This document shows, piece by piece, positions 8,972 through 15,954 of a stretch of 64,000 nucleotides of DNA. The DNA is from an uncultured Pseudomonadota bacterium (GTDB lineage Bacteria; Myxococcota_A; UBA796; GCA-2862545): NCBI GenBank assembly GCA_913061235.1, contig CAJXTB010000001.1:124001-188000 (forward strand), in the 5' to 3' direction. Under the pieces are notes generated by a model. The model was not told the origin of the DNA and searched no databases. It saw only the letters and a list, made by a program, of their open reading frames with translations. The position numbers were made by a program, and so were the translations under genes. Every line of letters begins with the position of its first letter. The stretch's first letter is position 1.

Positions 8972-11900
8972 TCACCACCCATTAGAACTTCCCTGACCAC
9001 GTTGCTGCGAGAGCTCCATCTCGCGCAACACTGCCTCGTACACTGCGCGCTGAAGCGCCTTAATATTCGGTGCCTCGACAGATTCTCCCGAAGCTGCCTC
9101 GCCGCCGCTACCACCCGCGTGCTCACCTTCTTGCGCCATGCGAACATGACGCTGTGCATCGGCCAAACGCCGCTCATTCTCTGCAAGGTGAACCAACTGC
9201 ATGAGCTTGTTTGCCAAGCGCATAGACTGCCCAGCACCGGCTTGACTACGGCGCGCAGGACGCGACCGCTGGCCATTCCAGGTGTTCTGAGTTGAGAACG
9301 ACTCTTCTGTGTCTGATGAGGGCGCCCGGTTGTGAACCGAGAGTGGCGCCAGCTCATCGACAGGCATGACATTGGCGGACAAGACCTGAGCTTCGTCCGT
9401 AGCGCGGACAATGCGCTGAACAAGCTCAACAGCAGGTCCAGGAAGCTCCTTCGAGATTCCACGCAAGCCGTCTGCACGCTCCATAATGACGCGAATGACG
9501 TCTTCTGCGCTTGTGGCTCTTGCGAGAGCGTGAAGCACCGTTCCAGCACCAGGTCGTGCCAGCGGTGTTCCGTCGGCAGCCCGTGGGCCAGCCTCTACAG
9601 AAGTAGCGGGTCCTCGAACGACTCCACTGCCGGTCTCAGCCCGGTGTGACCAAGCACGACCGTCATCTTCGACAGGGGTATTACTCGATGCCGTTGCCAG
9701 CGTTCCGACCGGTGCTGTCGACCGAGCGATGCGACCGAGCGTTTGCGACAAGCTTGGTCGCCGGCCAGCGCTAGTCGAGACCGAACGTGCCGAACGTGCC
9801 GAACGTGCCGAACGTGCCGAACGTGCCGAACGTGCAGACGACGGTGAAGTGCTCGCTGCGGATACGCGACGTTGTGCGGGAAGACGAGACGGTGCAACAC
9901 CGTATGTGTTCGACGTCGTGGCACGGCGCTCTGCATGAGCCACGGAAGACGAGCCGACGTAGCCATGACCCGAATGTGAAGCCGTGAACTCGTCAACGGG
10001 CTCGGCGGAGTCCACCATTGCCGATTGCGCGAGAACACCGGTCTGCCCCACGGCGGACCGATTCCGACGAGTTGCTGGAGCGGAAGAACCAAACTCCGCG
10101 CGACCGGTATCGGAGCGAGCTGCACTCGAACCCGCCGCAGTTGGACGACTCGTACCCGAAACACCACGCCCCACGACAGCGCCAGCGACCGTGCGCTTGC
10201 CTACCCGTTGAGAAACAGGCGACCGAGACATGGTTGGTGCGTACGCCTTTGTACGTTCAGGTTGGTGCTGGGCAACGCGCTGGGCGACAGACGTTGCGAC
10301 ACGCGGGCGCTCGGCACGCTCAAGCGCACGAACCACACCCGAGACTTGCTTCAACACGGAGTTGAGGTCGGCGCGACTCAATGGACCGCTGGCTTCAATC
10401 CGAATCGAAGGTGCCCCAGACGCAGCCGGGACGGATGTCCGTGTACGGGCACGTTCGGCGGGGGCCTGCGGTTCGGAAACCTCGGGGACCAACAAGCTGA
10501 AGTCGCGCGACGCACTGGCGTAGCCGACGGGACGCATGGAACGACGACGACGAGCAGCAAGAGGTGTCTGGGCGCGGCGCGAGACAGGTCCAGAAGACGA
10601 TTCGTCTGGAGTTGCCAAGGCCTGTTCAACCCGAGCCGCCGCATAGACGACTGAACCCGTTCCGACAGACGCCTTGCGGACGAGGCGACCTTCGACATCT
10701 TGGACCCGCACAGGTGCAGGGCGACGCTTCGACGATGACACTCCAGTTGAACGGGCCGCACCGTCTTGGACAGACTCGGGCGTTTCCACCGTTGGTGCCA
10801 GGAGTGTTCCGTCCGCCGACCGCATGCGGGTACGGCGTGTCGGTGTGTCTGCCGTTGCACGAACGGGGCGTTGAGCCCGCTCTACAGCAACAGTCTCGGC
10901 CGTCTGTGTCCGCGAACGAACCGAACGACGACGGGCCACGGGAGCCTCTGCGTTCGATGCCACGGCCGGAAGGCGGTCGGCGGCAGACAACTGTGCGGTG
11001 CCACCCTTGGAGCGCTGAGCCATGCGTGCTGTCGGCGATTCCACAGCAGCAGGGCCTTCGGGCCGTAGGACTACCGAATCAGGTGCCACTGTCCGGATGC
11101 GACGCACTGGCGATTTGGACAGCGGTTGTTCGCCGGCTTCTGTGCGCTGACGCACGTAGCGAGCTGGAGAGGCCGTCTGCAGAGCAACATCACGGTCGTC
11201 AACACGAGAGACCAAGTCGGCACGTTCATGCGCACGGGTCGTCGGACGACTGGAACGGGCGAGAGGTGCTGCAGCTTCCAAGGAGGTCTCGGACGCGACG
11301 GCGAGCTGGACAAAGTCCGTTGGCGACGGAGCCAGGTGAACATGCCGACGACGCGCTGGCGCCGAAGATGACGCAGCCACTCGCGACGACCGGCGTGACG
11401 GCTCGAATGCCGCAGCATGGCGAGCAAACGGAGCATCTACGCCACCAACGACGGGGCCTGCAGCGACTGGGCTCTGTGCCACTCGACGTAGACGGCGCGC
11501 CGCCCGTGCAGTGGGACGAGACACAGCTCGCTCGCTACGGTGTGATGCTTCCCGCGACAATGCAACCCGGGTCCGAGCAGTGCCCGTTGAGGGGCGGTCC
11601 GCAGTGGCTACGGTCTCAGAGTCATCGGCTCCAACAGGCTGTGCATACTGGAACCCAGTGGCGGTCTGGACCCTGCGGCGCGGTTGACCCATCGTAGGCT
11701 CGCTACGAAGTGACTCTTCGCGGCGAGCGGCAACACTCGTAAGAGCCGTGCCTGCCGTGCGACGTGTGACGGTCGATAGGACCTCCGACTCTTCGGCTTC
11801 GACAGGCTGGGCGTACTGGAACCCTGTGGCGGTCTGAACCATGCGACGAGGCCGGCGAACCGGTTCGCTTTGCGCAGCTACAGCACGGCTGACACCTGGA

Positions 11901-13240
11901 ATACGCAATGCCGTCGGCCCGTCCGGAGACACTGGGGCAAACATCGTCGCCTGAAGGCGAGTACCGGGACCAGCAACCGTGTGACGACGCGACAAGCGCC
12001 GACGCGGTGCGACGTCGTTCACGTAGGAGGTCGGCGACGCAGTCAGAGGACCGTTGACGTCAGCGACAGATGCGCGACGGACGACCCTAGTTTGAGCAGC
12101 ATGGGCTCGCACCGTGGACGGCTCGACAACCTGAGTACCGCGTGAGGTAGGAAGAATCGTTTCGATGGAAGCGGCTCGGGAGCGACGCGCAGCGCGAACC
12201 ATTGGCTGGACGCGGTCGACTCGCGGTGCTTCCGCCGAGATGGCGGACACCGAAGCCGAGCGTGGACCAGCCCGGCCGGCAGCAACCTGCTGCTGAACGT
12301 CACGGGAAGCGCTCGCGACAGAGACGCGACGACGGGCTGCCGTTGGCCGTGGCGCGGTCACAGGACGCAGCCGAGGCTGGACCTCCAACGGAGCCTGAAC
12401 CGCATCGTCAAACATCAAGGTCTTGAGAGTCGGCGACCCATGAAGTACGGGGCGAAGGCCCTTCCGACGGGACGCTTTTGCGTTTCCGCGGTCAGCCGCG
12501 ACGGCCACGGGACGAAGGTCCAAGGAATCACTGACGCCACCAGCCTCGACAACAGCCAAGCGACGCAGCGGACCGCGTACTCCACTTGCCAATTGCTTGA
12601 CCACGACCACCTGTTCGGCTTCATCGAGGTCAACAATCTGCTGACGGATGCGCTGGACGGCGCGACGGGTCGTTGGCGCAGCGGCCTCAATAGTGTCCAA
12701 CAATGACTGTGCGGCTGGAGCAAGCCTACGGCTCTTGCGGCGCAACCGGCGTGTCGGCGACTCCCGACGACGCGTTCCTGCGGGCGTCCATCCTTCCGCT
12801 TCGAGTTCTTCGATCAGCTCTTCACGAGAGACTGGGCGCTCAACCATGGTGAGCATGCTGTCTGTCGCCAAGTCGCTTCCGAGCGAGAAGCGCCTGACGC
12901 CCGCTGTGTCGGGGGCGACGCGGCGACGCGATGCGCCAGCACTGAACGAGTCCGATTGTGCCGCGATACGGCCGAGAAGGCGACGGCGAGCACGGGATGA
13001 GCGCCAAGATGCCTGCGCACGGAGTGCTGCGTAGTACGGCTCTGCCGACAAGAACGAGTACAGCCCGTCTTCATCGTTCAGACAATCCGTACCGACAAAC
13101 CCACGCTCGGAGAGGGGGTCAGCAAGGCCGAAGCGCTCGTAAAAGGCGGCAGGCGTTCCAATGGAGGGCCGTACGGTGCCGCGTCGCAATACGCGGGCGG
13201 ACAGGCGTTCTCCAGGAATTCGTCGTGTGTCGCTGCTCAT
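8972..13240 (-). CDS. giant Arg/Ser/Ala-rich disordered eCIS protein with PGExLSxRV N-terminus
   Basis: 1,422 aa, not assigned to a known family. It is dominated by Arg, Ser, Ala, Val and Thr, with short repeated segments (RRVQTATGFQYAQPV twice; six ARS tripeptides) and few long hydrophobic runs, so most of it is probably disordered and very basic. Only the first about 250 residues and last about 180 look foldable (helices with LIEELEAEG, VLHALARATSAEDVIRVI, MRLANKLMQLVHLAENE). The start at 13240 has GAGGA six bases upstream and yields MSSDTRRIPGERLSARV, whose PGExLSxRV recurs at the N-terminus of the DUF4157 protein at 22312. It sits between tube and LysM genes. Possible roles: tube-lumen filler or cargo, tape-measure analogue, or scaffold; all inference. 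Confidence 0.75.
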   Translation of the reverse strand: MSSDTRRIPGERLSARVLRRGTVRPSIGTPAAFYERFGLADPLSERGFVGTDCLNDEDGLYSFLSAEPYYAALRAQASWRSSRARRRLLGRIAAQSDSFSAGASRRRVAPDTAGVRRFSLGSDLATDSMLTMVERPVSREELIEELEAEGWTPAGTRRRESPTRRLRRKSRRLAPAAQSLLDTIEAAAPTTRRAVQRIRQQIVDLDEAEQVVVVKQLASGVRGPLRRLAVVEAGGVSDSLDLRPVAVAADRGNAKASRRKGLRPVLHGSPTLKTLMFDDAVQAPLEVQPRLRPVTAPRPTAARRRVSVASASRDVQQQVAAGRAGPRSASVSAISAEAPRVDRVQPMVRAARRSRAASIETILPTSRGTQVVEPSTVRAHAAQTRVVRRASVADVNGPLTASPTSYVNDVAPRRRLSRRHTVAGPGTRLQATMFAPVSPDGPTALRIPGVSRAVAAQSEPVRRPRRMVQTATGFQYAQPVEAEESEVLSTVTRRTAGTALTSVAARREESLRSEPTMGQPRRRVQTATGFQYAQPVGADDSETVATADRPSTGTARTRVALSREASHRSERAVSRPTARAARRLRRVAQSPVAAGPVVGGVDAPFARHAAAFEPSRRSSRVAASSSAPARRRHVHLAPSPTDFVQLAVASETSLEAAAPLARSSRPTTRAHERADLVSRVDDRDVALQTASPARYVRQRTEAGEQPLSKSPVRRIRTVAPDSVVLRPEGPAAVESPTARMAQRSKGGTAQLSAADRLPAVASNAEAPVARRRSVRSRTQTAETVAVERAQRPVRATADTPTRRTRMRSADGTLLAPTVETPESVQDGAARSTGVSSSKRRPAPVRVQDVEGRLVRKASVGTGSVVYAAARVEQALATPDESSSGPVSRRAQTPLAARRRRSMRPVGYASASRDFSLLVPEVSEPQAPAERARTRTSVPAASGAPSIRIEASGPLSRADLNSVLKQVSGVVRALERAERPRVATSVAQRVAQHQPERTKAYAPTMSRSPVSQRVGKRTVAGAVVGRGVSGTSRPTAAGSSAARSDTGRAEFGSSAPATRRNRSAVGQTGVLAQSAMVDSAEPVDEFTASHSGHGYVGSSSVAHAERRATTSNTYGVAPSRLPAQRRVSAASTSPSSARSARSARSARSARSARSVSTSAGRRPSLSQTLGRIARSTAPVGTLATASSNTPVEDDGRAWSHRAETGSGVVRGPATSVEAGPRAADGTPLARPGAGTVLHALARATSAEDVIRVIMERADGLRGISKELPGPAVELVQRIVRATDEAQVLSANVMPVDELAPLSVHNRAPSSDTEESFSTQNTWNGQRSRPARRSQAGAGQSMRLANKLMQLVHLAENERRLADAQRHVRMAQEGEHAGGSGGEAASGESVEAPNIKALQRAVYEAVLREMELSQQRGQGSSNGW
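9782..9835 (-). repeat. six perfect 9-bp tandem repeats (ARS tripeptide)
   Basis: The plus strand reads CGAACGTGC six times without a mismatch. On the coding strand this gives repeated Ala-Arg-Ser inside the giant eCIS protein. The period is a multiple of three, so slippage would change protein length without a frameshift. It is the only perfect short-unit array noticed in the window. Confidence 0.95.
11513..11848 (-). repeat. 168-bp tandem duplication in the giant eCIS gene
   Basis: Two adjacent copies of about 168 bp (56 aa), aligned by the shared RRVQTATGFQYAQPV / RRMVQTATGFQYAQPV stretch at the start of each, followed by an acidic E/D-S-E segment and a TGTA-rich stretch ending in SxRSE. 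Copies have diverged considerably, so this is an old in-frame duplication. Boundaries are approximate. Confidence 0.7.
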
Positions 13241-13300
13241 GGCAATCCTCAAAAACAGATGCATTCAGTGACGAGGCAGAGGCCCCGCCGCGGATCCGTA

Positions 13301-14089
13301 CTAGCGGCTCGGCTCTGGAGTGGGCGATGTCGCCGCTTCCAAAGTTCGTGTCTTCAGGCCATCATGGGCCAGTTCCAGAGTCTCAATGGCGAGGTCTGAA
13401 CCGCCGCCGTTCAACGATGGGCCCTCCCAAGAGACCGGCCAAGCATTCTCAAAAGCGTACTCGCGCAGAACTTCACCGTCATTGCGGCGTAGCTGGATGG
13501 CACCGGAGTACTTGGTGCGCTCGCTGAAGGAGTCCTTCAGAAAGGCGTCGCGCCACTCCAGCATGAACGTACTGGCAGAAGTAGCGTAGCGAAGCGACAA
13601 ATTGTCCCACTTGCTCTGCCCAGCACGCTTGTGAGTGAAGCCGTTCACCCCGCCCTCTTCAATCTCGAAGACGGCAGCGGTGCTCTTCATTCCCGACATT
13701 TCCATGAAGTGGGCGACCTCGTGCAGCTGACTAGAGTCACCGCCGAAGCTGTACGTCCCCTTGCCCTTAAGGATCTGGAGGGCAAAGTAGTACCCACCCC
13801 AAGGATCGATATCGAGCACGCCACCTTCGGTAGGAGTGTAGCGGCCCGTATTGTACTGTCCCGTTGGGCGATGCACATCACGGGCCTCGAAGCGGCCTAC
13901 GTTGTATGCGCCGTTCGGCTGGGGCAAGTCCCGGTTTTCGTACCCGCCGCCAGGGTTGTAGTCACCCGACGGTTTGGCAACATACCGAGGCTCAAAAGAA
14001 CCGGGGTTGTACGGTGCCGCTCCCATTCGCAGAGATGCCCGAAAGGAAAAGCCCTTGGTCATCCACGAGGGCTTGCTGTAGCCAGCCAT
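13301..14089 (-). CDS. gp19-like tail tube protein with N-terminal YNxG repeat extension
   Basis: 262 aa. Residues about 100-250 are a T4 gp19/Afp1-type tube domain: YYFALQILKGKGTYSFGG, HEVAHFMEMSGMKSTAAVFE, WDNLSLRYATSASTFMLEWR, RRNDGEVLREYAFENAWPV, then DLAIETLELAHDGL. Ordinary tube subunits are about 150 aa; here the first about 95 residues are a Pro/Gly/Tyr/Asn/Arg-rich extension with four imperfect copies of a 17-residue unit (PxGxYNxGRFExRDVxx). Tube subunits stack as hexameric rings that carry cargo in the lumen. This is the only tube gene seen, whereas Afp has three. It lies 21 bases downstream of the second sheath gene. Start ATG is preceded by GGGAG. Confidence 0.88.
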   Translation of the reverse strand: MAGYSKPSWMTKGFSFRASLRMGAAPYNPGSFEPRYVAKPSGDYNPGGGYENRDLPQPNGAYNVGRFEARDVHRPTGQYNTGRYTPTEGGVLDIDPWGGYYFALQILKGKGTYSFGGDSSQLHEVAHFMEMSGMKSTAAVFEIEEGGVNGFTHKRAGQSKWDNLSLRYATSASTFMLEWRDAFLKDSFSERTKYSGAIQLRRNDGEVLREYAFENAWPVSWEGPSLNGGGSDLAIETLELAHDGLKTRTLEAATSPTPEPSR

Positions 14090-14110
14090 AAAAAGCTCCC
14101 ACTAAAAAAA

Positions 14111-15298
14111 CTAAACAGAACCTGGGCCCCCAAGACGGAGCTCCACAACAATATACTCCGCAGTTGTGACTGGGCGTACCAAAACTTTCACATGTATCTG
14201 CCCGGCGTCCCGAATCTCGGGCGGATTCAGCTCCTCATCGCACTGTACGAGGTACTCTGTGCCCACTTTCTGTCCGGTCAGCATCCCACCAGCCCACAGC
14301 TCATCGAGGCGCGAGCGAATGGTGCGCTCGACAACACGCCAGAGCTCTGGTCGCTGATTTTCGAACACGACCCACTCAGAATCGCGGCGAATCTGCTCGG
14401 TGAGGTAGTTCATGATTCGACGCGAATTGATGTGTAGGAACGCCGAATCTCGTGAAAGTGTGCGGGAGCCCCACACCACCACGCCACGTGTTGGTTGAAC
14501 CAAGATCGGGTTGATCCCGGCCTCATTCAACGCACCAGACTCCTTCCACTTCACTTCGACTGCCGGGTGGGTCACGCCCTCAATCACTTCATTTGCTGGG
14601 GGCCAACGAACACCAAACGGATTGTTCTTGTTTTCAACCCGAGCAAACACACCCGCAACGCTTCCGGATGGCGGAAACATCTCGTCTCCGTTCATCAGCC
14701 ATGGGTAGTAGATGGCGCCAAAGGACGCAAAGGTGGAGTAGCGCTTCCGAAAGTCCCCTACCCACTTCACCAATTGATCTTCGTGCAAGTCGCGGGGCGT
14801 ATCGAAGATGGCGAAGCGGTTGTTCATCTGGTGGCAATGCTGAAGCAACAACGCCATGATTGGCTCGGCCTTCACCTCAACCTGATCTCGCCCAAACCGA
14901 ACAGGCAAATAGGCCAGCAGCGGCATGGTGATGAGGCCAATGTCTTCCTCGCCTCGCAACCGGTCTAGAACCGGGTCCCACACAAGGTTCGAGGGGTCAT
15001 CTGTCAGGAGGTCGTCTTGCGACGTGATGCAGATACCGATGAGCTTCGCCGTCCGCCCACCGTTGCCAAAGAAGCTCTTCACCGCGCGTACGCTGACCGG
15101 GTCAAACATTCCTCGAGCAGGGTTGCGCGCAAACTCGGCCCAAGACTGCAGAGTGAACTCTATGTAGTCACCGCGCACAGCTCCCCGTGGCCATCGAGAG
15201 CCAGGGATGATGGCCAGAAACGCCGTAATATCACTACGGACCAGATCGCTCTCTTCAGAGCGCTCCGTCGCGTGTTGAATGGTAATACCAGCGCGCAA
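14111..15298 (-). CDS. second, short tail sheath protein
   Basis: 395 aa sheath-family protein. The C-terminal half has the conserved sheath core: YYPWL, PPSGSVAGVFARVE, GVRWPPANEVIEGVTHP, NPILVQPTRGVVVWGSRTLS, FLHINSRRIMNYLTEQIR and YLVQCDEELNPPEI. The N-terminus lacks the usual HPGVYxEE start and the large outer insertion domain of the main sheath. eCIS particles normally have several sheath paralogues, short forms being placed near the baseplate. The TTG start at 15298 is selected because GGAGGA lies seven bases upstream (in TTCGGAGGAACGGC) and no upstream ATG is in frame. Confidence 0.92.
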   Translation of the reverse strand: MRAGITIQHATERSEESDLVRSDITAFLAIIPGSRWPRGAVRGDYIEFTLQSWAEFARNPARGMFDPVSVRAVKSFFGNGGRTAKLIGICITSQDDLLTDDPSNLVWDPVLDRLRGEEDIGLITMPLLAYLPVRFGRDQVEVKAEPIMALLLQHCHQMNNRFAIFDTPRDLHEDQLVKWVGDFRKRYSTFASFGAIYYPWLMNGDEMFPPSGSVAGVFARVENKNNPFGVRWPPANEVIEGVTHPAVEVKWKESGALNEAGINPILVQPTRGVVVWGSRTLSRDSAFLHINSRRIMNYLTEQIRRDSEWVVFENQRPELWRVVERTIRSRLDELWAGGMLTGQKVGTEYLVQCDEELNPPEIRDAGQIHVKVLVRPVTTAEYIVVELRLGGPGSV

Positions 15299-15321
15299 GC
15301 CGTTCCTCCGAAGCCGGTCCG

Positions 15322-15480
15322 TTAGGCCGGCTTGTTAATCTTCTCATTGATGGTCGAGATTTCTTTGACCCAAGCATGTCGCTCACGATGCGACATGCTC
15401 TGAATCTCTTCTCGGGTCCAATGGAAGTGGTAGGCGATGAAAGCTACCTCCTTGAAGATATTCTCCAGGGGGTAGCTTAC
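15322..15480 (-). CDS. DUF6760-like eCIS mini-protein, start codon unclear
   Basis: A 52-53-residue frame between two confident eCIS genes. It reads YPLENIFKEVAFIAYHFHW, then TREEIQSMSHRERHAWVKEI, ending NEKINKPA, which matches my recollection of the small DUF6760 proteins found in this position of many eCIS and phage-tail clusters (EVAF.AYHFHW ... RR.WV.EI..IN). The family role is unknown. No ATG, GTG or TTG precedes the conserved segment in frame: the first codons after the in-frame TGA include ATC (15483-15481) and GTA (15480-15478). A rare ATC/ATT-type start with the GGGGGA just upstream, or a ribosomal slip from the overlapping upstream gene, is possible. Coordinates begin at the GTA codon. 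Confidence 0.7.
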   Translation of the reverse strand, partial: VSYPLENIFKEVAFIAYHFHWTREEIQSMSHRERHAWVKEISTINEKINKPA

Positions 15481-15842
15481 GATTCCCCCAGGCGTCCAAA
15501 CTCCCGGTCAAACCGGTGGCCACATTCTGGGCACGTCACACGAACGACGGCTTCGTCTTCGTTGATTCGATTGTACAGTTCTTCGAGGAACCGAAGGTCA
15601 CCCGCGAACATGTTCTCGATGACGCCTGTGTTCACCTCGCCGAGCGTGCCCAGCTTAGTGATGACGCGCGAGAGCAGCACGATGATGAGGTAGGCCCGGT
15701 TGCGCTGGACGCGAAGGTCATTCAACGGAATGATTTCGTCTTTGGCATTGGCCAAACGCATCACACCGTCACGATGAATGTTGCCGTCGGCGTCGACGTA
15801 GCCACGGGGGAGAGTGAACTCGTACTCAGTCTTGAGTTCCAT
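15477..15842 (-). CDS. eCIS phage tail assembly protein
   Basis: 121 aa from the ATG at 15842 (MELKTEYEFTLPRGYVD); the frame extends 21 codons upstream but GGAG sits before this ATG and homologues as I recall begin here. Conserved features: TLPRGYVDADGNIHRDGVMR, NDLRVQRNRAYLIIVLLSRV, LEELYNRIN, and a terminal CPECGHRF knuckle with one CxxC. The family lies beside sheath genes in eCIS clusters and is thought to help tail assembly, analogous to phage tail assembly chaperones; the evidence for that is positional. Its end overlaps the DUF6760-like frame, an arrangement often used for coupled or slipped translation. Confidence 0.8.
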   Translation of the reverse strand: MELKTEYEFTLPRGYVDADGNIHRDGVMRLANAKDEIIPLNDLRVQRNRAYLIIVLLSRVITKLGTLGEVNTGVIENMFAGDLRFLEELYNRINEDEAVVRVTCPECGHRFDREFGRLGES

Positions 15843-15907
15843 GCGGGGTGCTCCAAAAAGGCAAATCAGGTGGTTGGATACATAAAACGTGTCCGGTGAG
15901 GACAAAC

Positions 15908-15937
15908 CCCGCCGCCACCAAAAGTGGCGACGGCGGG
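15908..15937 (-). terminator. hairpin after main sheath gene
   Basis: Minus-strand inverted repeat CCCGCCGTCGCCAC / GTGGCGGCGGG with a TTTTG loop, starting 17 bases after the sheath stop. The tail downstream is GTTTGTC rather than a clean U-run, so it is more likely a partial terminator or a 3-prime stabiliser that keeps sheath mRNA more abundant than the downstream genes. Confidence 0.55.
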
Positions 15938-15954
15938 ATTAGGAAGCCCGAAGG

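Noticed and set aside
10564-11697. 377-aa plus-strand open frame inside the giant eCIS gene
   Set aside because: Arises from the GC-rich Arg/Ser repeat coding on the minus strand. The minus frame is longer, has a good Shine-Dalgarno sequence, and has terminal motifs shared with another eCIS protein.
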